Below, in pieces: positions 1-11,640 of a stretch of 64,000 nt of DNA. The notes beneath the pieces were generated by a model. It did not search any database. It was not told the DNA's origin and saw nothing but the letters and a program-made list of their open reading frames with translations. Source of the stretch: Rhizophlyctis rosea (taxonomy: Eukaryota; Chytridiomycota; Chytridiomycetes; Rhizophlyctidales; Rhizophlyctidaceae); NCBI GenBank assembly GCA_027596075.1, contig JADGJC010000068.1:62001-126000 (forward strand), in the 5' to 3' direction. Positions within the stretch are counted from its first letter, which is position 1, and each line of letters begins with the position of its first letter. Made by a program: the position numbers and the translations under genes.

Positions 1-1352
1 AGGTTTACTGGTAAGTCATTTTGAACAATATCGCACTACACCTCTCCTCAAAGGTATCAATGAAATCTGCCATGAACGAACCCACTGACGTCGTACAACA
101 CCCCAATCACAGAAATGAGCGATGACCCTTCCTCCTCTCGCGTGAAGGCCCTCCTGCCCTCCGCCCTGGATATATGGAAGTCCCGGTTAGAAAGCGACCT
201 CCAATTTCACGTTTCCCGCCCCCTCCAGCGCGCCTTCTGGTCGTCCCTCTCCCTCCATTTTGCCGCGAACTTATGCCTATATACGGATTTGATAGACTTG
301 CAGATTTACGCGGGCGTGACTGTGTTGCGGGGCACATCCATATCGGCGGCGGACAGACGTAAAGCCGAACGGTCAATACGGGTGTGGGCATTGGGAGGTC
401 AGGTTTTGCGTGATGGGGCTGGAGGTGATGGTGGTACGCAAGGGTCCAAACGTGGCAACAAGGAAACTGAGGATAGCCGAGGCGACGGGGGAGGGAAAAA
501 TCGACCGCCGTCTGCTGGACAACTGGCTGTGTGGCAATCAGTTGCCTTTCTGCGCAGCTGTCTCCTCAAATTGATGCACACTGGGAGCGTGAATCGGGAT
601 GGCAGTGATTACACAGATGCCCACCTGGCTGCGCCTAAACTGAGTGATGCATTGCTTGATCGGAGGAAATCGTCTGCCTCTAACGAACCCGAAAGGTAAT
701 TTTCAATGGAGTGCCTTGCCTGATCGCATTATAACCATCAGCCCCTTCTCCTCATACTAACCTCCGCCCATCACCCAAAACCCGCAGCACACACCTGCCC
801 ACCCCACGTACCAAACCCTCAACTTTCGAAGCCCCTCACCACGAACGCTGCATCTTCCTCGCAACTTTAGCAGTGTGGGCGTACACCAACATCATCACAG
901 GACCTCACCAAAGCAACGACCTCCATCGTCGCGCCTCCCCATCTTCATCTTCCTCCCTCGGCTGTCCCAGCGATACTTCCACACTACATTCCAAACGCGA
1001 ATGGGACGCCGTTCTTGCGTTTTGCGATGCGGTGTGCGCAGGCAGGCCGGATGATTTGCCGCGTCTGGTTAGGCGGCAACAGGTGGCGGGCTTGGTGAAG
1101 GTTGTGGGGGCTTTGTTGGCGGATTCCCGGTGGGAGATATGTACGTGTCCCCGTTTGCTTCCTTTTACGTCTCCACAACCTGGTTGCATAATAAGAGATG
1201 CTGAAACTTTGTTCTTCCCCTATCATATTTATGTTTCTTCCGGAAACCATCTGTCGGCTCATCTACTTTTGGGACCGAAATCAGTACGGGAGAGTTCTCA
1301 AGTCCTCTTCAGCTTGTTGGATCGAAAAGATCGAACGAATGGCCCTGATTGA
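1..1352 (+). CDS. fungal-specific transcription factor, C-terminal part (5' cut by window edge)
   Basis: The last exons of a gene that starts left of the window. Exons read: up to 10, then 113-695, 788-1140 and 1285-1352, with GT-AG introns (acceptors at 112, 787, 1284) and a TGA stop at 1350-1352. The 144-nt last intron is a multiple of three, so the frame is the same on both sides. The protein has the hydrophobic helical pattern of the fungal-specific transcription factor region (PF04082-like) as found in ascomycete C2H2/Zn2Cys6 regulators: LHFAANLCLYTDLIDLQIYA followed by an RKAERSIRVWAL segment, then ERCIFLATLAVWAY, then a closing amphipathic helix. A charged, Gly-rich insert lies in between. 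The DNA-binding domain is outside the window, so its class is unknown. It is the nearest gene left of the pectin locus, and a regulatory link is possible but not shown. Confidence 0.6.
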
Positions 1353-2353
1353 AAAGTGAAGTCCAATATATTGAAAGATTTGTACCTGTAATTTTTTTCT
1401 TTTGTAAGAATCAAGAGTAGATATGGCATGTTGCCAATTGTTTGTGTTTGTGCAATTCCCTCCATTCCGAGATACATTGTGAGATATTGTAGAGAATGAG
1501 TATTTGTCACATCCCAAGGTAATGTCCGATCTTCGTAAAATGTTCCTTTTGAAGCAATGGATGGGAATCTTGGTGGACAACAGCACTTGAGCTCACTTGG
1601 CATTTGAATATTCTTGGGTTCATTGGTGGTGGAGGGCATGGTTGTTCTGCATCCCGTCCACTCTTCACCGACAAGTTGTGCGGCATGCTCTGCCCAAGAC
1701 ATCCAACTCTCGGGTCAAGTTCGTGTTGATATCATAGAGGTACTACAGTGCTAAACCATAGTAATCCCTATGGAAACGTGATGCCAAACGCCCTTTCACA
1801 ATGCTTTTGCAATCATGGCGACGTAGGGTGAAAGTTCAGTGAAATCATGTACAGGCAATGTGATGATGGCTCATTCACTTTGGGACAATCGCATCATGCA
1901 TTACGGACAACATTCGGGGCTCACGGTTGTAGCCTTCTCATCATTACTCCAAAGCGTGATTGTCTGGTAACAATAGCGTGATCACCCCAGGTCGGAATAA
2001 CTTGACAAGGTACGTACAAAACCGATAATGATGGTGAGTAACCACTTTCACTTTAGTCTGCTCAGGCCTCTGGAAAGCTTGACAAACACGTGGAGCAAGC
2101 ACAAGAAGAGAAGATGAAACTGAGCAGGTCACTTTCCTGCAACTCTGACTGCATACGCACGGGTCATTTGCATTTGAGCCACTTGACCAGTCGGCGATTG
2201 TCGACTTTCCAGAGTCAGTTTTTCATTCACCAACGGGTGTCTTAACTACACTAAATCCAAACATATGTCTATCGTAACAAGGGCTCACTCGACTTGGCCT
2301 ACATAACTTACATAAACATCCGATAGATGTTGACCCACAACGCATGTTGATTC
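1353..2353. other. intergenic, convergent 3' ends
   Basis: Lies between the stop of the transcription factor gene (plus) and the stop of the PL1 lyase (minus), so it should hold two 3' untranslated regions. No coding sequence, RNA gene or clear repeat is visible. Confidence 0.55.
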
Positions 2354-4042
2354 TCAAATCTTGCCCACGCCAGCATTATCGATCAACGAACTGAGAATGG
2401 TTGCCGTGCTATCGGCAGTGTAGGAGTAAGGCGGTGACGAGAAAGTTCCTGCGTCGCAAACCGCAGAACCGCCACCGAGGTCATTGTCGACTAGAACGAG
2501 CCGTTAATTCATGGTAATCAACTCGGCCCAAAGCAGTTCAGATCCTTGGTAACTTACCCAACACGCAGTAACCTCCATCACTCCTGACATCCTTGTTGAT
2601 ATTCCTGAAAACATTCTTCTCAATCAAATTCTGAGAACCGTCACGGACGTTGATCTGCAATGGGCAGGGAAAAGTAAAGAGATGTAGAGACCCAAACGAT
2701 CAGAAGAGAGAACCGCACGAGCCAATGGATACCACTTACGCAGTTAGTAACATTATCGTAATAGTTATTATAGATGTGTGTGGTCCCAAAACGAATACTG
2801 GGAGTTCTCGATCCGACTCCGTTGAAATAGTTGTGATGAACTGTCACCTTGATTGCCGCATCTTCCGTAGCACTGTCGGAAGACCCGAAGAGGAGGGCTT
2901 TATGATGATTGTGGAAGTAGTTGTAGGAGATAGTGACATAGGTTGCTTCGCGGGTCACGTCAATCAAGCCGTCGTAAACGTCTTTGTTGGCGTTGATGTC
3001 GCCGGAAAAGTCGCAGTGATCGACCTGTTGTGATGGTACGGCGGCGTTTTAGGCTTCGCGTGAATTGTGTCAAGGTGAAGGCATTTTCCATTACCCAAAT
3101 GTTGGAAGTTCCGGGATCTTTGATCGTGATGCAGTCGTTATCGCCACCAGTGCAAAGAGCTGAGATTCAAGTAATGACGATTGTCATGATCGATAGCTCA
3201 GGGCAATACAATAGGAGCAGTTGACTTACTAAACTTGATGTTTCTGACAATGACGTTCTTCGTTCCATGGCGGATTGACAGAGAACTCTTGTCCAGCCAA
3301 GCCGTCGAGCCCACCCCAATGAGACTGAATTTAGACACACCGGCGAGCATTAGTCTCCCAATACGTGGGGGTGATTAGGCCACTTCCAGATGCAGGTACT
3401 TGCCTCTTGTTGGACCCGACGGTAATGTTTCCGGCATTGGATAGAGCACCGTTGAAGTACACAATACGTGGGCTGTCATCACTAAGAGCGGCCTGAAGTG
3501 CAGACGCAGTCGAAACCGTCACTGTCGGGCCTCCAGCACCGCCGCTGCATCCGCTGCCGAGAGTCGCGAATCCCACGACACCCGAAGTGGAAATCCCGCC
3601 GCCGCCACCCGGTGCAGTTGTAGTCTTGGGAGGCGATACGGTGGTGGTCGTCGTCCTCGTAGTGCTCACTTGCTTAGTGGTGGTGGTAGCAGTGGTTTTG
3701 GTCGTTTTGGTAGTGGATACGGTAGACGTCTTGGTAGTTTTGGTCGAAGAAGCCGAGCTGCTAACCCCGCTGCCCGGAATGCATTGAGAGTAATCTGCGG
3801 TAGCATAAAGTGGTCAATAAATTTGTCGAAATTTCATCAAATTTGTCGAAATTTCATCACTTATCACCGGACTCAATCAATCAAGGCGACTACTTACAGG
3901 GGTTTGAGTAAGTGCAAGTTCCGGAGGAACAGGTGGTAGAACCGGTGTATCCCTGTCCACCACATTGACCGTAGAGAGGGACTTGGGCGATCACGGATGT
4001 GATCGATAGGCCGTAGAGCGCGAAGCCAAGAAGTTTTGTCAT
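2354..4042 (-). CDS. secreted pectate lyase, PL1, with N-terminal CBM1
   Basis: Cleaves polygalacturonate by beta-elimination outside the cell. Seven exons (3898-4042, 3404-3794, 3230-3324, 3095-3159, 2740-3024, 2558-2654, 2354-2490) give a continuous 404-aa protein. Order: signal peptide from [14 protein letters not shown]1 ([11 protein letters not shown] to YYSQCIPG), a Ser/Thr/Lys linker of about 40 residues, then the PL1 beta-helix. PL1 marks are VGSNKSLIGVGS, the Ca-binding DNDCITIKD and VYDGLID stretches, [12 protein letters not shown], and the substrate/catalytic Arg motif RTPSIRFG. Intron 2 uses a GC donor (GCAAGT) at 3403-3398; only this donor keeps the frame and restores the family consensus. 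The start is fixed by the signal peptide. It heads the pectin locus. Confidence 0.93.
3821..3859. repeat. 20-bp tandem duplication in intron 1 of the PL1 gene
   Basis: Two adjacent copies of ATTTGTCGAAATTTCATCAA lie inside the first intron (last base differs in copy 2). They make up much of the intron and have no coding effect. Confidence 0.85.
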
Positions 4043-4125
4043 GTTTTGAAGTTTGAAACTCGGAGAGGAAGAACTGACGCTCGCACTCGTGAGGATTCCG
4101 ATATTGACACGAACCAGAGCGTCCG

Positions 4126-4133
4126 CCTTTTAA
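4126..4133 (-). promoter_or_regulatory. TATA-like box of the PL1-CBM1 gene
   Basis: TTAAAAGG on the minus strand, about 85 nt upstream of the ATG. The divergent PL3 promoter has a similar CATAAAAGGG at a similar distance. Confidence 0.35.
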
Positions 4134-4485
4134 CAATCCTGGAATGCCAGAAAGTAAAGTAGGTTCAACCTCGTCCAACGCTTCATGGGAGAAGAATCAA
4201 CCTTCCCCACAGAAAGTGCCACACTTGTTCATGGAGTGGCCTCCCTCCGCAGGTTGACACTGACTCCGCTAGGATGTGCCATGGACGTTGTTCTGAACGC
4301 TGAAGTTGGGAAGGTATGCACAGCTGGGGGAAGTGAGATTGACCGCGAAGGGCAATGATTTGATCTCTCTTTGCCCGTTTCCGGCTGTCTTCATTAATCT
4401 GCACATCAACGGCTTGATTCTTGCATAATTTGGCCACGTCGGTGGCCTATTTGGGGTTACCGCATCACATGGATATGCCCCCAAT

Positions 4486-4660
4486 GGCCCCCCACTCACA
4501 CTTCCGTTGGACCGTTTGCTTTTTAACAGACATTTTCGCTTATTGACGCTTATTGAGCGCTGCAGATGAGTTTGAACGTGACCAACTTAGTTCCAAAAGG
4601 TAAAAAGCCCGTTCCACCACAGCGCCACTACACTCCGAGGGCCCCCCACCGGCCCCCCGT
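4486..4660. promoter_or_regulatory. GYGGGGGGCY motif sites upstream of PL1-CBM1
   Basis: GTGGGGGGCC (minus strand) at about 4486-4495 and 4640-4649, with a near match (ACGGGGGGCC) at 4651-4660. They sit 440-620 nt upstream of the ATG. The core GTGGGG fits the SYGGRG consensus known for Mig1/CreA carbon-repression factors; this role is inferred. Confidence 0.4.
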
Positions 4661-5508
4661 GGTTAAGCACATATGCGCATAGGTTCTGAATGTTTCGTAC
4701 TTGTGCCCGTAGAAGGCATGAATAATCCGATCCTTGTCCGCAGCTGTGTAAGATCTTCCTCCCGGTTGCCCAAAAGTGATGATTCCGCTCTGCATTTGCT
4801 CGTGTCCGCTGGCAAACTTCGCAAAGTGACGAAAGGGTGTAAGAATGTCGGCGCTGTCAGAGTTGTACGACGTCCTCATCCGGATTGCCCTCAAACCCAG
4901 CTGCTATGTACTAAACTGGAACATCTTTCCATCGCACTCAGTACAATGTGGCGGTCGAGAACCGGTTGCCGGTGAATCAAACTGTTACCAAATTCATTCT
5001 TCGAAGTATACAACACTTAGAACGCTAGATTCTAAACGTTTGTAGAAATTTGTTTAGATACCTGTTCACACCTTTGTTTACATGTTCTCAAAATGTTTGT
5101 TTACTTCAGTGGTTGTTGCTATCCGGACACGTTCTAAGGAATGTTGATGATGATCTTAAGACTAAGTTGGGGGTTGATCGTGTAATGCCAGTCAACTCCA
5201 GTCCAGGCATTTCCGCACCAAGTATTGTTTCGGATTGAATCGTTCAGTACGGAGCCATCCCATCGGAAAAGTCCCTCAACAATTGATATATAATCTTGCA
5301 TGTTACAAGAAACAAGCCTCGAGCTGTACGAATTCAATCTTCAATCACCTCCTTCACCTCAACAACAAAACACCCAAATTCTGTTCATGCCCGGGTGAGT
5401 CCGCAAAACCACATAATTCATCATATCCTTCATAGCAACAAATCTGTATCTGCCTCAATACATAACGATCTCACGTCATCCTATCCTACAAGTTGAACGA
5501 TTCGAAAA

Positions 5509-8500
5509 CTACTTCCGCCACTTCTCCCCACTGGGAAAGCTCCACTTCACCAAACTCTCCCTCTTCATTTCAATGCTATACCCAGGGTCGGTCGGCGCGA
5601 CGTACTTTCCGTTCTGGATGATGCACGGGTGGACAAAGTGCTCATGTAAGTGATTGACGTACTCGCAGATCTGGAGGGTGCCCGAAATGATGGCGTAATC
5701 GATCATGGAGAGGTGTTGGACGTATTCGCAGAGTCCGACGCCGCCCTAATGTGATGTGGGGAAAGGTTTGGATACGACGTTTGCCCTCCGCGGTAACACA
5801 ATTTTGTGAAGGACGGAGACAAATACATACCGCATGTGGAACAATCTTCTTCCCAAACTTCTTGGCCAACAGCATCACGCTGATGCATTCGTTGACAGAG
5901 CATAACCGGCAGGCGTCGATTTGAACAAAGTCGATGGCGTCGAGTTGGAGAAGTTGTTTGAAAACGATGCGGTTTTGGATGTGTTCTCCTGTGGCGATCT
6001 TGGTGTGCGGGTAGAGGGCTTGACGGATCTTCGCGTGGCCGAGGATGTCGTCGGGGGATGTGGGTTCTGTTTGTTACGTCAGATGATCTGTGTTCGGCGG
6101 TGCTATCGCAAGTAAATAGATCGACTGCGCACCTTCAATCCACAAAGGCTTGAACTTCACCAGCTCCTGCATGTTGTCAATGGCCTCCTGAACACCCCAC
6201 ACTTGATTGGCGTCCATCATCAGCGTCGCGTCATTTCCAGCAACTGAGCGTATGAGAGCAGCACGGCGAATGTCGTCTTGCAGGTTTCCGCCAACTTTTT
6301 GCTTGAAGTGCGTGAAACCTTGGGCCTTGGCCTCAGCGATCAAGGTGCGGATTTTGGTGTCGGAGTAGCCTTATTTTTGAACGAAAGTGTTCGAAGAATT
6401 AGTTGGTTGGGCTGAACACACAGGATAACGTTTCAAGATCAATTTGGAAGTAAAAATGCTTACCCAACCATCCGGCACTAGTGGTGTACGCTGGGTATCC
6501 CTCTTTCGTCAAAAGGTCAACCCTGGACACCTTTGTCTTCTCCTGTTCCTTGAGAATGCTTAGCGCCTCCTCAGGCGTCAATGCATCCTCAATGTACCGG
6601 AAATCAATCAGACTGACGACCTCCTCGGGTGTCATGTCGGTGATGAGTTTCCATAGTGGCTTCCCGGAGACTTTTGCCTTCAAGTCCCATAATGCGTTAA
6701 GAACTGCAGACGCCTGCGTAGGGTTTATCACCGAAATGTCAGTGAGTATCGAGTCGTTGAAGACGAGAGTTTGCTTTAATTCAATCCGAGCACGACTACT
6801 CACCCCCATATGTATGGCTCCCTTCTCCGGTCCCAACCAACGCAGTTGACTATCGTGAGTCAACTCTTTGTACGTCTTTCCCATATCGTTGATCAATTCG
6901 TCCAGAGGTCTGTTCACCAGCTTTGCTGCAACCGCCCGAATAGCGGATACTTGCACATCGTTGCCGCGGCCCAATGTGAAGGCGAGACCATGGCCAGATA
7001 ACGAGTGCTCGGATGTCTTCAGGATGATGTAAGCTGCGGAGTAGTCAGAGCTGCGGAAATTGAACGTGGTCAATCAACAAGAACAGGCAGAGATGACTTT
7101 ACTCTCAACTTACTCCTTGTTCATTGCGTCTGAACCATCCTTCTTGAGGGAGGTAGGGAACCGTACATCGAATGTTTCAAAACCCATTAGCTGTAGACCC
7201 TCCTGTGGGGACGTATCCGGAATGTGGAAACTGGTTTCGCTGATAGCAGGAGAGGAAGCGGTGCCCGAATCGGAGGCGGTTTCCACATCCACAGGTTTTC
7301 GTAACTGCGTGTCTAGAAATCAACATTTTTCTCCCACATAGGTAGATATGAAGAGAAACAACGCTTACTCCTTTAGCGATAGCAATCTCTGTAGCATACC
7401 ATCCACTCATTCCTATGATATCCGCCCCAATGGAGACCATTTGGAAACCTTGCTGGCACCGACGAGCAGCGCTAGCTCCGTCATTTGCCCAGATGCCGAC
7501 GTACTTGCCGTGAGCGCGTGCTGCGGTCTTGATTCTGTCGAGGGCGGCAACAACTTTCGGCGAGTAGTTTTCAGAGGAGGGCGGGAAGCCCAAGTCGGCT
7601 GCCAAATCGTTCGGACCGACGAAAAGCATATCTGCACAGCAATGTGTGATGCAAAGGTGAGTGATACTTTTGATTTTAAAATGACAGAAAGGAATGGAGG
7701 GGACGAAGGAAGGTTCTTACCAATGCCAGGCACAGCCGCAATCTCCTCCACGTTATCCAACCCTTCCCTCGTCTCAATCTGGACAACGACCATGATTTCG
7801 TCATTGGCAGAGTTGACATACTGGGCATTATTGCACTTCCAAGCAGCCGTGCAGAACGGACCGCCATGTCCACGGTTCCCTAACGGAGGGAACCGTGCCG
7901 CTTTGACGATGGCTTCTGCTTGCGCCTGAGATTGGAGGTGTTTAGTTGATCCAAAGCCGTGATAAAATCGGAAAATCCGCGGTTGCTTACCTTTGTGTTG
8001 ACCATAGGTATCACGATACCATGAGCGCCCGTATCAAGGACACGTTTGATCATCCAGGAATCTCCAGCAGGTAGACGAACTATTGGTGATGGACCCCAAG
8101 GTGCGATACTGTTGACGGCATCGTTCATAGCGCGATCATCCATGTGCCCGTGTTCCATGTCCACCAAGATCCACTAATGTTGATGACTGTCAATTCAGAA
8201 GAATGTTGGGCGAAGAATCATCCACTTACGTCTAGACCCGTTCCCGCCATGAATCTGCTAACGGTGGTCCCTACAATGGCCATGTTGGAGGCAGGGAGAT
8301 CAGAATGCGGATCAGAGCCATTTAAGCGATCCGAAGGCCAGACGACAAATTGCAACGCCAGTACCAAAAACCACCTACCAGGAATCATCACCCATGCTCC
8401 GAAGGAGCATCTTCCTGTTTCCAAAGCCCTCCTCAATGTGTTTACATTTGGATTGATGCCGGCACCGGTGTGCTTTGCATTTTCCGTCATGAATATGGGT

Positions 8501-8613
8501 TCAGCGTTGCCATACCCGAGAACCACACTCTCCTCGGATATGGACGGAGAGGGATATGATGTAGTGGCATAATCTGCCGCTTGCATGACGGACGCAACAG
8601 GAACACCCGACAT
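5509..8613 (-). CDS. bifunctional fusion: HpcH/HpaI aldolase + enolase-superfamily sugar-acid (L-fuconate-type) dehydratase
   Basis: Eleven exons (8379-8613, 8230-8270, 7991-8173, 7721-7925, 7369-7631, 7114-7304, 6804-7050, 6464-6713, 6133-6369, 5831-6066, 5509-5745) join to one uninterrupted 774-aa frame. Residues about 55-309 are a class II HpcH/HpaI aldolase: VDMEHGHMD (catalytic His), PIVRLPAGD (Arg), and the metal ligands in VVQIETREG and FVGPNDLA. Residues about 310-344 are a Ser/Thr-rich linker. From [13 protein letters not shown] onward it follows human ENOSF1 (L-fuconate dehydratase): KxK in FKQKVGG, metal ligands in [18 protein letters not shown] and ATGEH, the Asp in QIDACR, and the His in PHAGGVGLCE, so all active-site residues are present. 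The family dehydrates L-fuconate, L-rhamnonate or L-galactonate; the aldolase family splits 2-keto-3-deoxy acids to pyruvate plus aldehyde. Successive pathway steps are thus joined. The exact substrate is unknown. Alternative: two genes, if the exon 5-6 splice is not used. Confidence 0.88.
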
Positions 8614-9997
8614 ATCAAAAGGGATTGCCGTTCGTTGGGTGGAACTTTGGAAGGAGTTTACGGGAGAGATAGGGACGAGCCAACGATTTAAGGGAATGAA
8701 AGAGAAGAGTCAATTTTAAAGAAGGTAATGGGTGACGACAACTGCAGATATCTATCAGCACTGTAACGGAGAGTGGCGGGGGGCGGATCAAAGCACGCCA
8801 TCAAAATTTGTATGTGGTGCCGCACGGGAAGACGTCCGTGGAATCAATAATTGGGGATGGTGGGCGATGATGATCAGTAGGGAGTGGCCATGTCGAAATG
8901 AAGGAAGACGGAAGACACCTTCACCGGGCCGTGAGGGCGGCACTCGGTGCAACCCGGAACTTTGCTGTCGAAGACGGGGCTTTGTGATGCAGCACTGCTA
9001 TGGGTATGTCGACAGGATCATTACACCGAACGACTTGCAGTACAGTACAAACCGTTTTGCTTGTCCTTCACAATAGACGCTGACTTACACCTCCAAATGA
9101 CCTTGAAGATGATTGCTAGCTCAAGTCCCCCACTTCGCTGAGCGGGTCCCATTATATTTCCCAGGCCCCCCGCGTAGCCCCCCGCCTGTCCCAGTGACCA
9201 GCCAATTCTGGTCATGATTGTACTACACTTCCTAGCTACTGCACCGCGGAGCCACCTGCCACCGGTGCACCCCTTCATGGAACAAGACGAGAAGATGGGT
9301 GGCAGGAATATCTCAAGGCTCCGCTGGAAGGGGCCCCACACGGGTCGTTCATTTCTGCATACACATCTTGAACGCCACTAACGGCGCGGTTGCTCTTTCG
9401 ACTCTTCCATCTCGGAACCCTCCGCAGGCCCCCTTCCCCAGTTTTCCCGCTCCCTCACCCTGCCGACTTTTTGCCCCATAAGGAAAGGAGAAGAGCACGG
9501 AACACGCCACGTGGGTAACGACGCTAAGATCTGAGAGTGGCGACACATCTACATTACCGCCTTCTTGCCGTACTGACCCAATCTCAGCAACGCAGCTACT
9601 GCGCTTAAGCTACGACCAGTACACACTGAACAAGAGTTGAATACCATTCTTCGAACATTCCATATCCTTTTGAATCATGATATAGACGATCTTTTCTCCA
9701 CTTTGACCCTAAAGCGTCCCCCGCGTAGCTGCACATGTGCTCGGGTGGCCATCGAGGGTGGGTTTGCTGGATAGAGTCACCGACCGTATCAGACCCAATC
9801 GCCTCTTGCACCCCACCTTTTTCCAAGCCTGCGGCTCTTTCTCACGTTAACTCAACAACTTTACAACCAAAAAGTCCTCTTTCACTCGTCCCAGGCAGTG
9901 GAAGGATGAGACCTTTCTCACCCTATTTAATGAAGATACGTCCATTTCAGCCGTGTTCGAAGATCATCCACTCGTACCCTTTACAAACGAGAACACC
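8614..9997. other. divergent promoter region between the fusion gene and GH28
   Basis: Shared 1.4-kb upstream region of the minus-strand fusion and the plus-strand polygalacturonase. It holds two GYGGGGGGCY sites near 9164-9185 and a TATA-like CTATTTAA at 9923-9930, about 70 nt before the GH28 ATG. No other gene is visible. Confidence 0.55.
9164..9185. promoter_or_regulatory. paired GYGGGGGGCY motif sites, divergent promoter
   Basis: On the minus strand, GCGGGGGGCC and GCGGGGGGCT lie about 12 nt apart (C-runs at 9166-9171 and 9178-9183). They are placed to act on both the fusion gene and GH28. Confidence 0.4.
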
Positions 9998-11640
9998 ATG
10001 CGTCAACTATTCGCCGCTCTCAGTTTGATGGTCCTGCTCTTGGCTGTCGTCAGCAGTCTTCCAGCCTCCAACACCCCCAAATTCAAACCGTATGTCGGTC
10101 AGCCTCGCGTGCACCCATTCCCCCCACAGTCCCGCAACGTCGTCATCAACTTAGAAGCTTCCAAGAATGCAACTGACGACGTCCCCGATCAGTTCTTGAG
10201 CGCTTTGCAGAAGGCCAATCATGGCGGGAAGGTGGTTCTCGCCAAGGGAAAGACTTTTGTAATTGGGAAGAAGCTTGATTTGACCTTTTTGGATAACGTT
10301 TATGTCCAACTTGATGGCGAGATTTTGGTGAGTTCCATGCACTCGCGCCTCAAAAGGGGATGCATCATCCTAACCAATACTGATGCCTACAATCTTCTCA
10401 TGCCAGTTCACCAACGACACCACATACTGGCAAGCCGACGCCAACCACTTCTACCACCCGTTCCAAAAGTCCATCACCTTCTGGCAGTGGGGTGGGAAAA
10501 ATATCAAGCTCTACGGCAAAGGTACCATCAACGGCAATGGTCAAGCATGGTACGACGGCTTCGCAGGAAGAGAGATTCTGGTAAGAAGAAAACATCTATT
10601 GCACCATCCGGCAAGCTCTTAACCATTCTCCATAGAACCCCAACAACACCTATTTGCGGCCGAATCTGTTCACTATCTTGAATGCGGAGGGATTCTACAT
10701 CGAGGGCATCACTTTCAAGAACTCTCCGTGCTGGACCACGTTCTCGATTGATTCCAAGAACATTACATTCAAAGATGTTGATATCGTTGCGCATTCTTCT
10801 AACAAGGTTGGGGACGGGCTCTTGTTCACATCACCGGGCACCGATTTGGTATTTATACTCACCTTCCACAATTTAAATCACAGAACCTCCCTAAAAACAC
10901 CGATGGTTTCGACACATACAACGTGGATGGCTTGACCGTCCTCAACACCAACGTGGACATCGGAGACGACTGTTTCTCGCCTAAGCCGAACACCACCAAC
11001 GTTTACGTTCGGGGCCTTCGGTGCAATGGTCCGTTCTCATCAATCCCCTTTCACTCACCAGCATTTGGCATTTGGTCTCACCGGCAACCCCAAATCTTAC
11101 ACAACACCTACAGGAACCCACGGCGTCTCCATGGGCAGCATCGGTCAATACGCCGGCGTCAAAGACATAATCGAAAACGTCTTCGTTGAAGACGTCTACC
11201 TCTCCCACGGCCAAAACGGCGCCCGTCTCAAATCCTGGGGCGGAATTGGGCACGGCTACGGCTACATCAACAACATCACCTTCAAAAACTTCCAAATGAT
11301 CGACACCGACTCCCCGATCGTCATCGATTCCTGCTACTTCAACATCCCGGCAGCGGAATGCGCCGCCCATCCGTCGCAGGTCAACATCACTAATGTGTCG
11401 TTGCAGAACTTCAGGGGTACTTCGTCTGGGAGTCGCGGCAGGATTGTATCGCAGCTTACGTGTTCTCCGGCTGCGGTTTGTAAGGATATTCATTTGTCTA
11501 ACATTCATATTGAGTCGCCTGTTGGGGAGCCGGCTGTGTTTGTTTGTGATGGGGTTACCGGTGATACAGGTTATCCATGTGTCAGCATCAACTCCACGAT
11601 CGCTAAAGATGCTTTGAGTGTGAAACTCCCCGGTCATTAG
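9998..11640 (+). CDS. secreted GH28 glycoside hydrolase, exo-polygalacturonase-like
   Basis: Hydrolyses galacturonan ends outside the cell. Five exons (9998-10327, 10407-10580, 10636-10848, 10884-11028, 11114-11640) give 462 aa. The signal peptide is MRQLFAALSLMVLLLAVVSS; an in-frame ATG at 9953 would put 15 residues before it, so 9998 is preferred. GH28 marks in order are NLPKNTDGFDTY, IGDDCFSPKPN, THGVSMGSIGQY and ARLKSWGG (the NTDG, G/QDD, G/SHG and RIK boxes). The KPN after the DD box and the CNGTHG context look most like exo-polygalacturonases. No CBM1 is attached, unlike the lyases. Rhamnogalacturonan hydrolase activity cannot be excluded from sequence alone. Confidence 0.93.

Larger units (their letters stand above)
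4043..5508. other. intergenic, promoter of PL1-CBM1
   Basis: Upstream region of the minus-strand PL1 gene and 3' flank of the aldolase-dehydratase gene. Apart from the G-rich sites and the TATA-like box I see no gene, RNA or repeat. Confidence 0.55.

Noticed and set aside
9953..9997. Upstream in-frame ATG for the GH28 gene
   Set aside because: It would place 15 polar residues before an otherwise clear signal peptide that starts at 9998.
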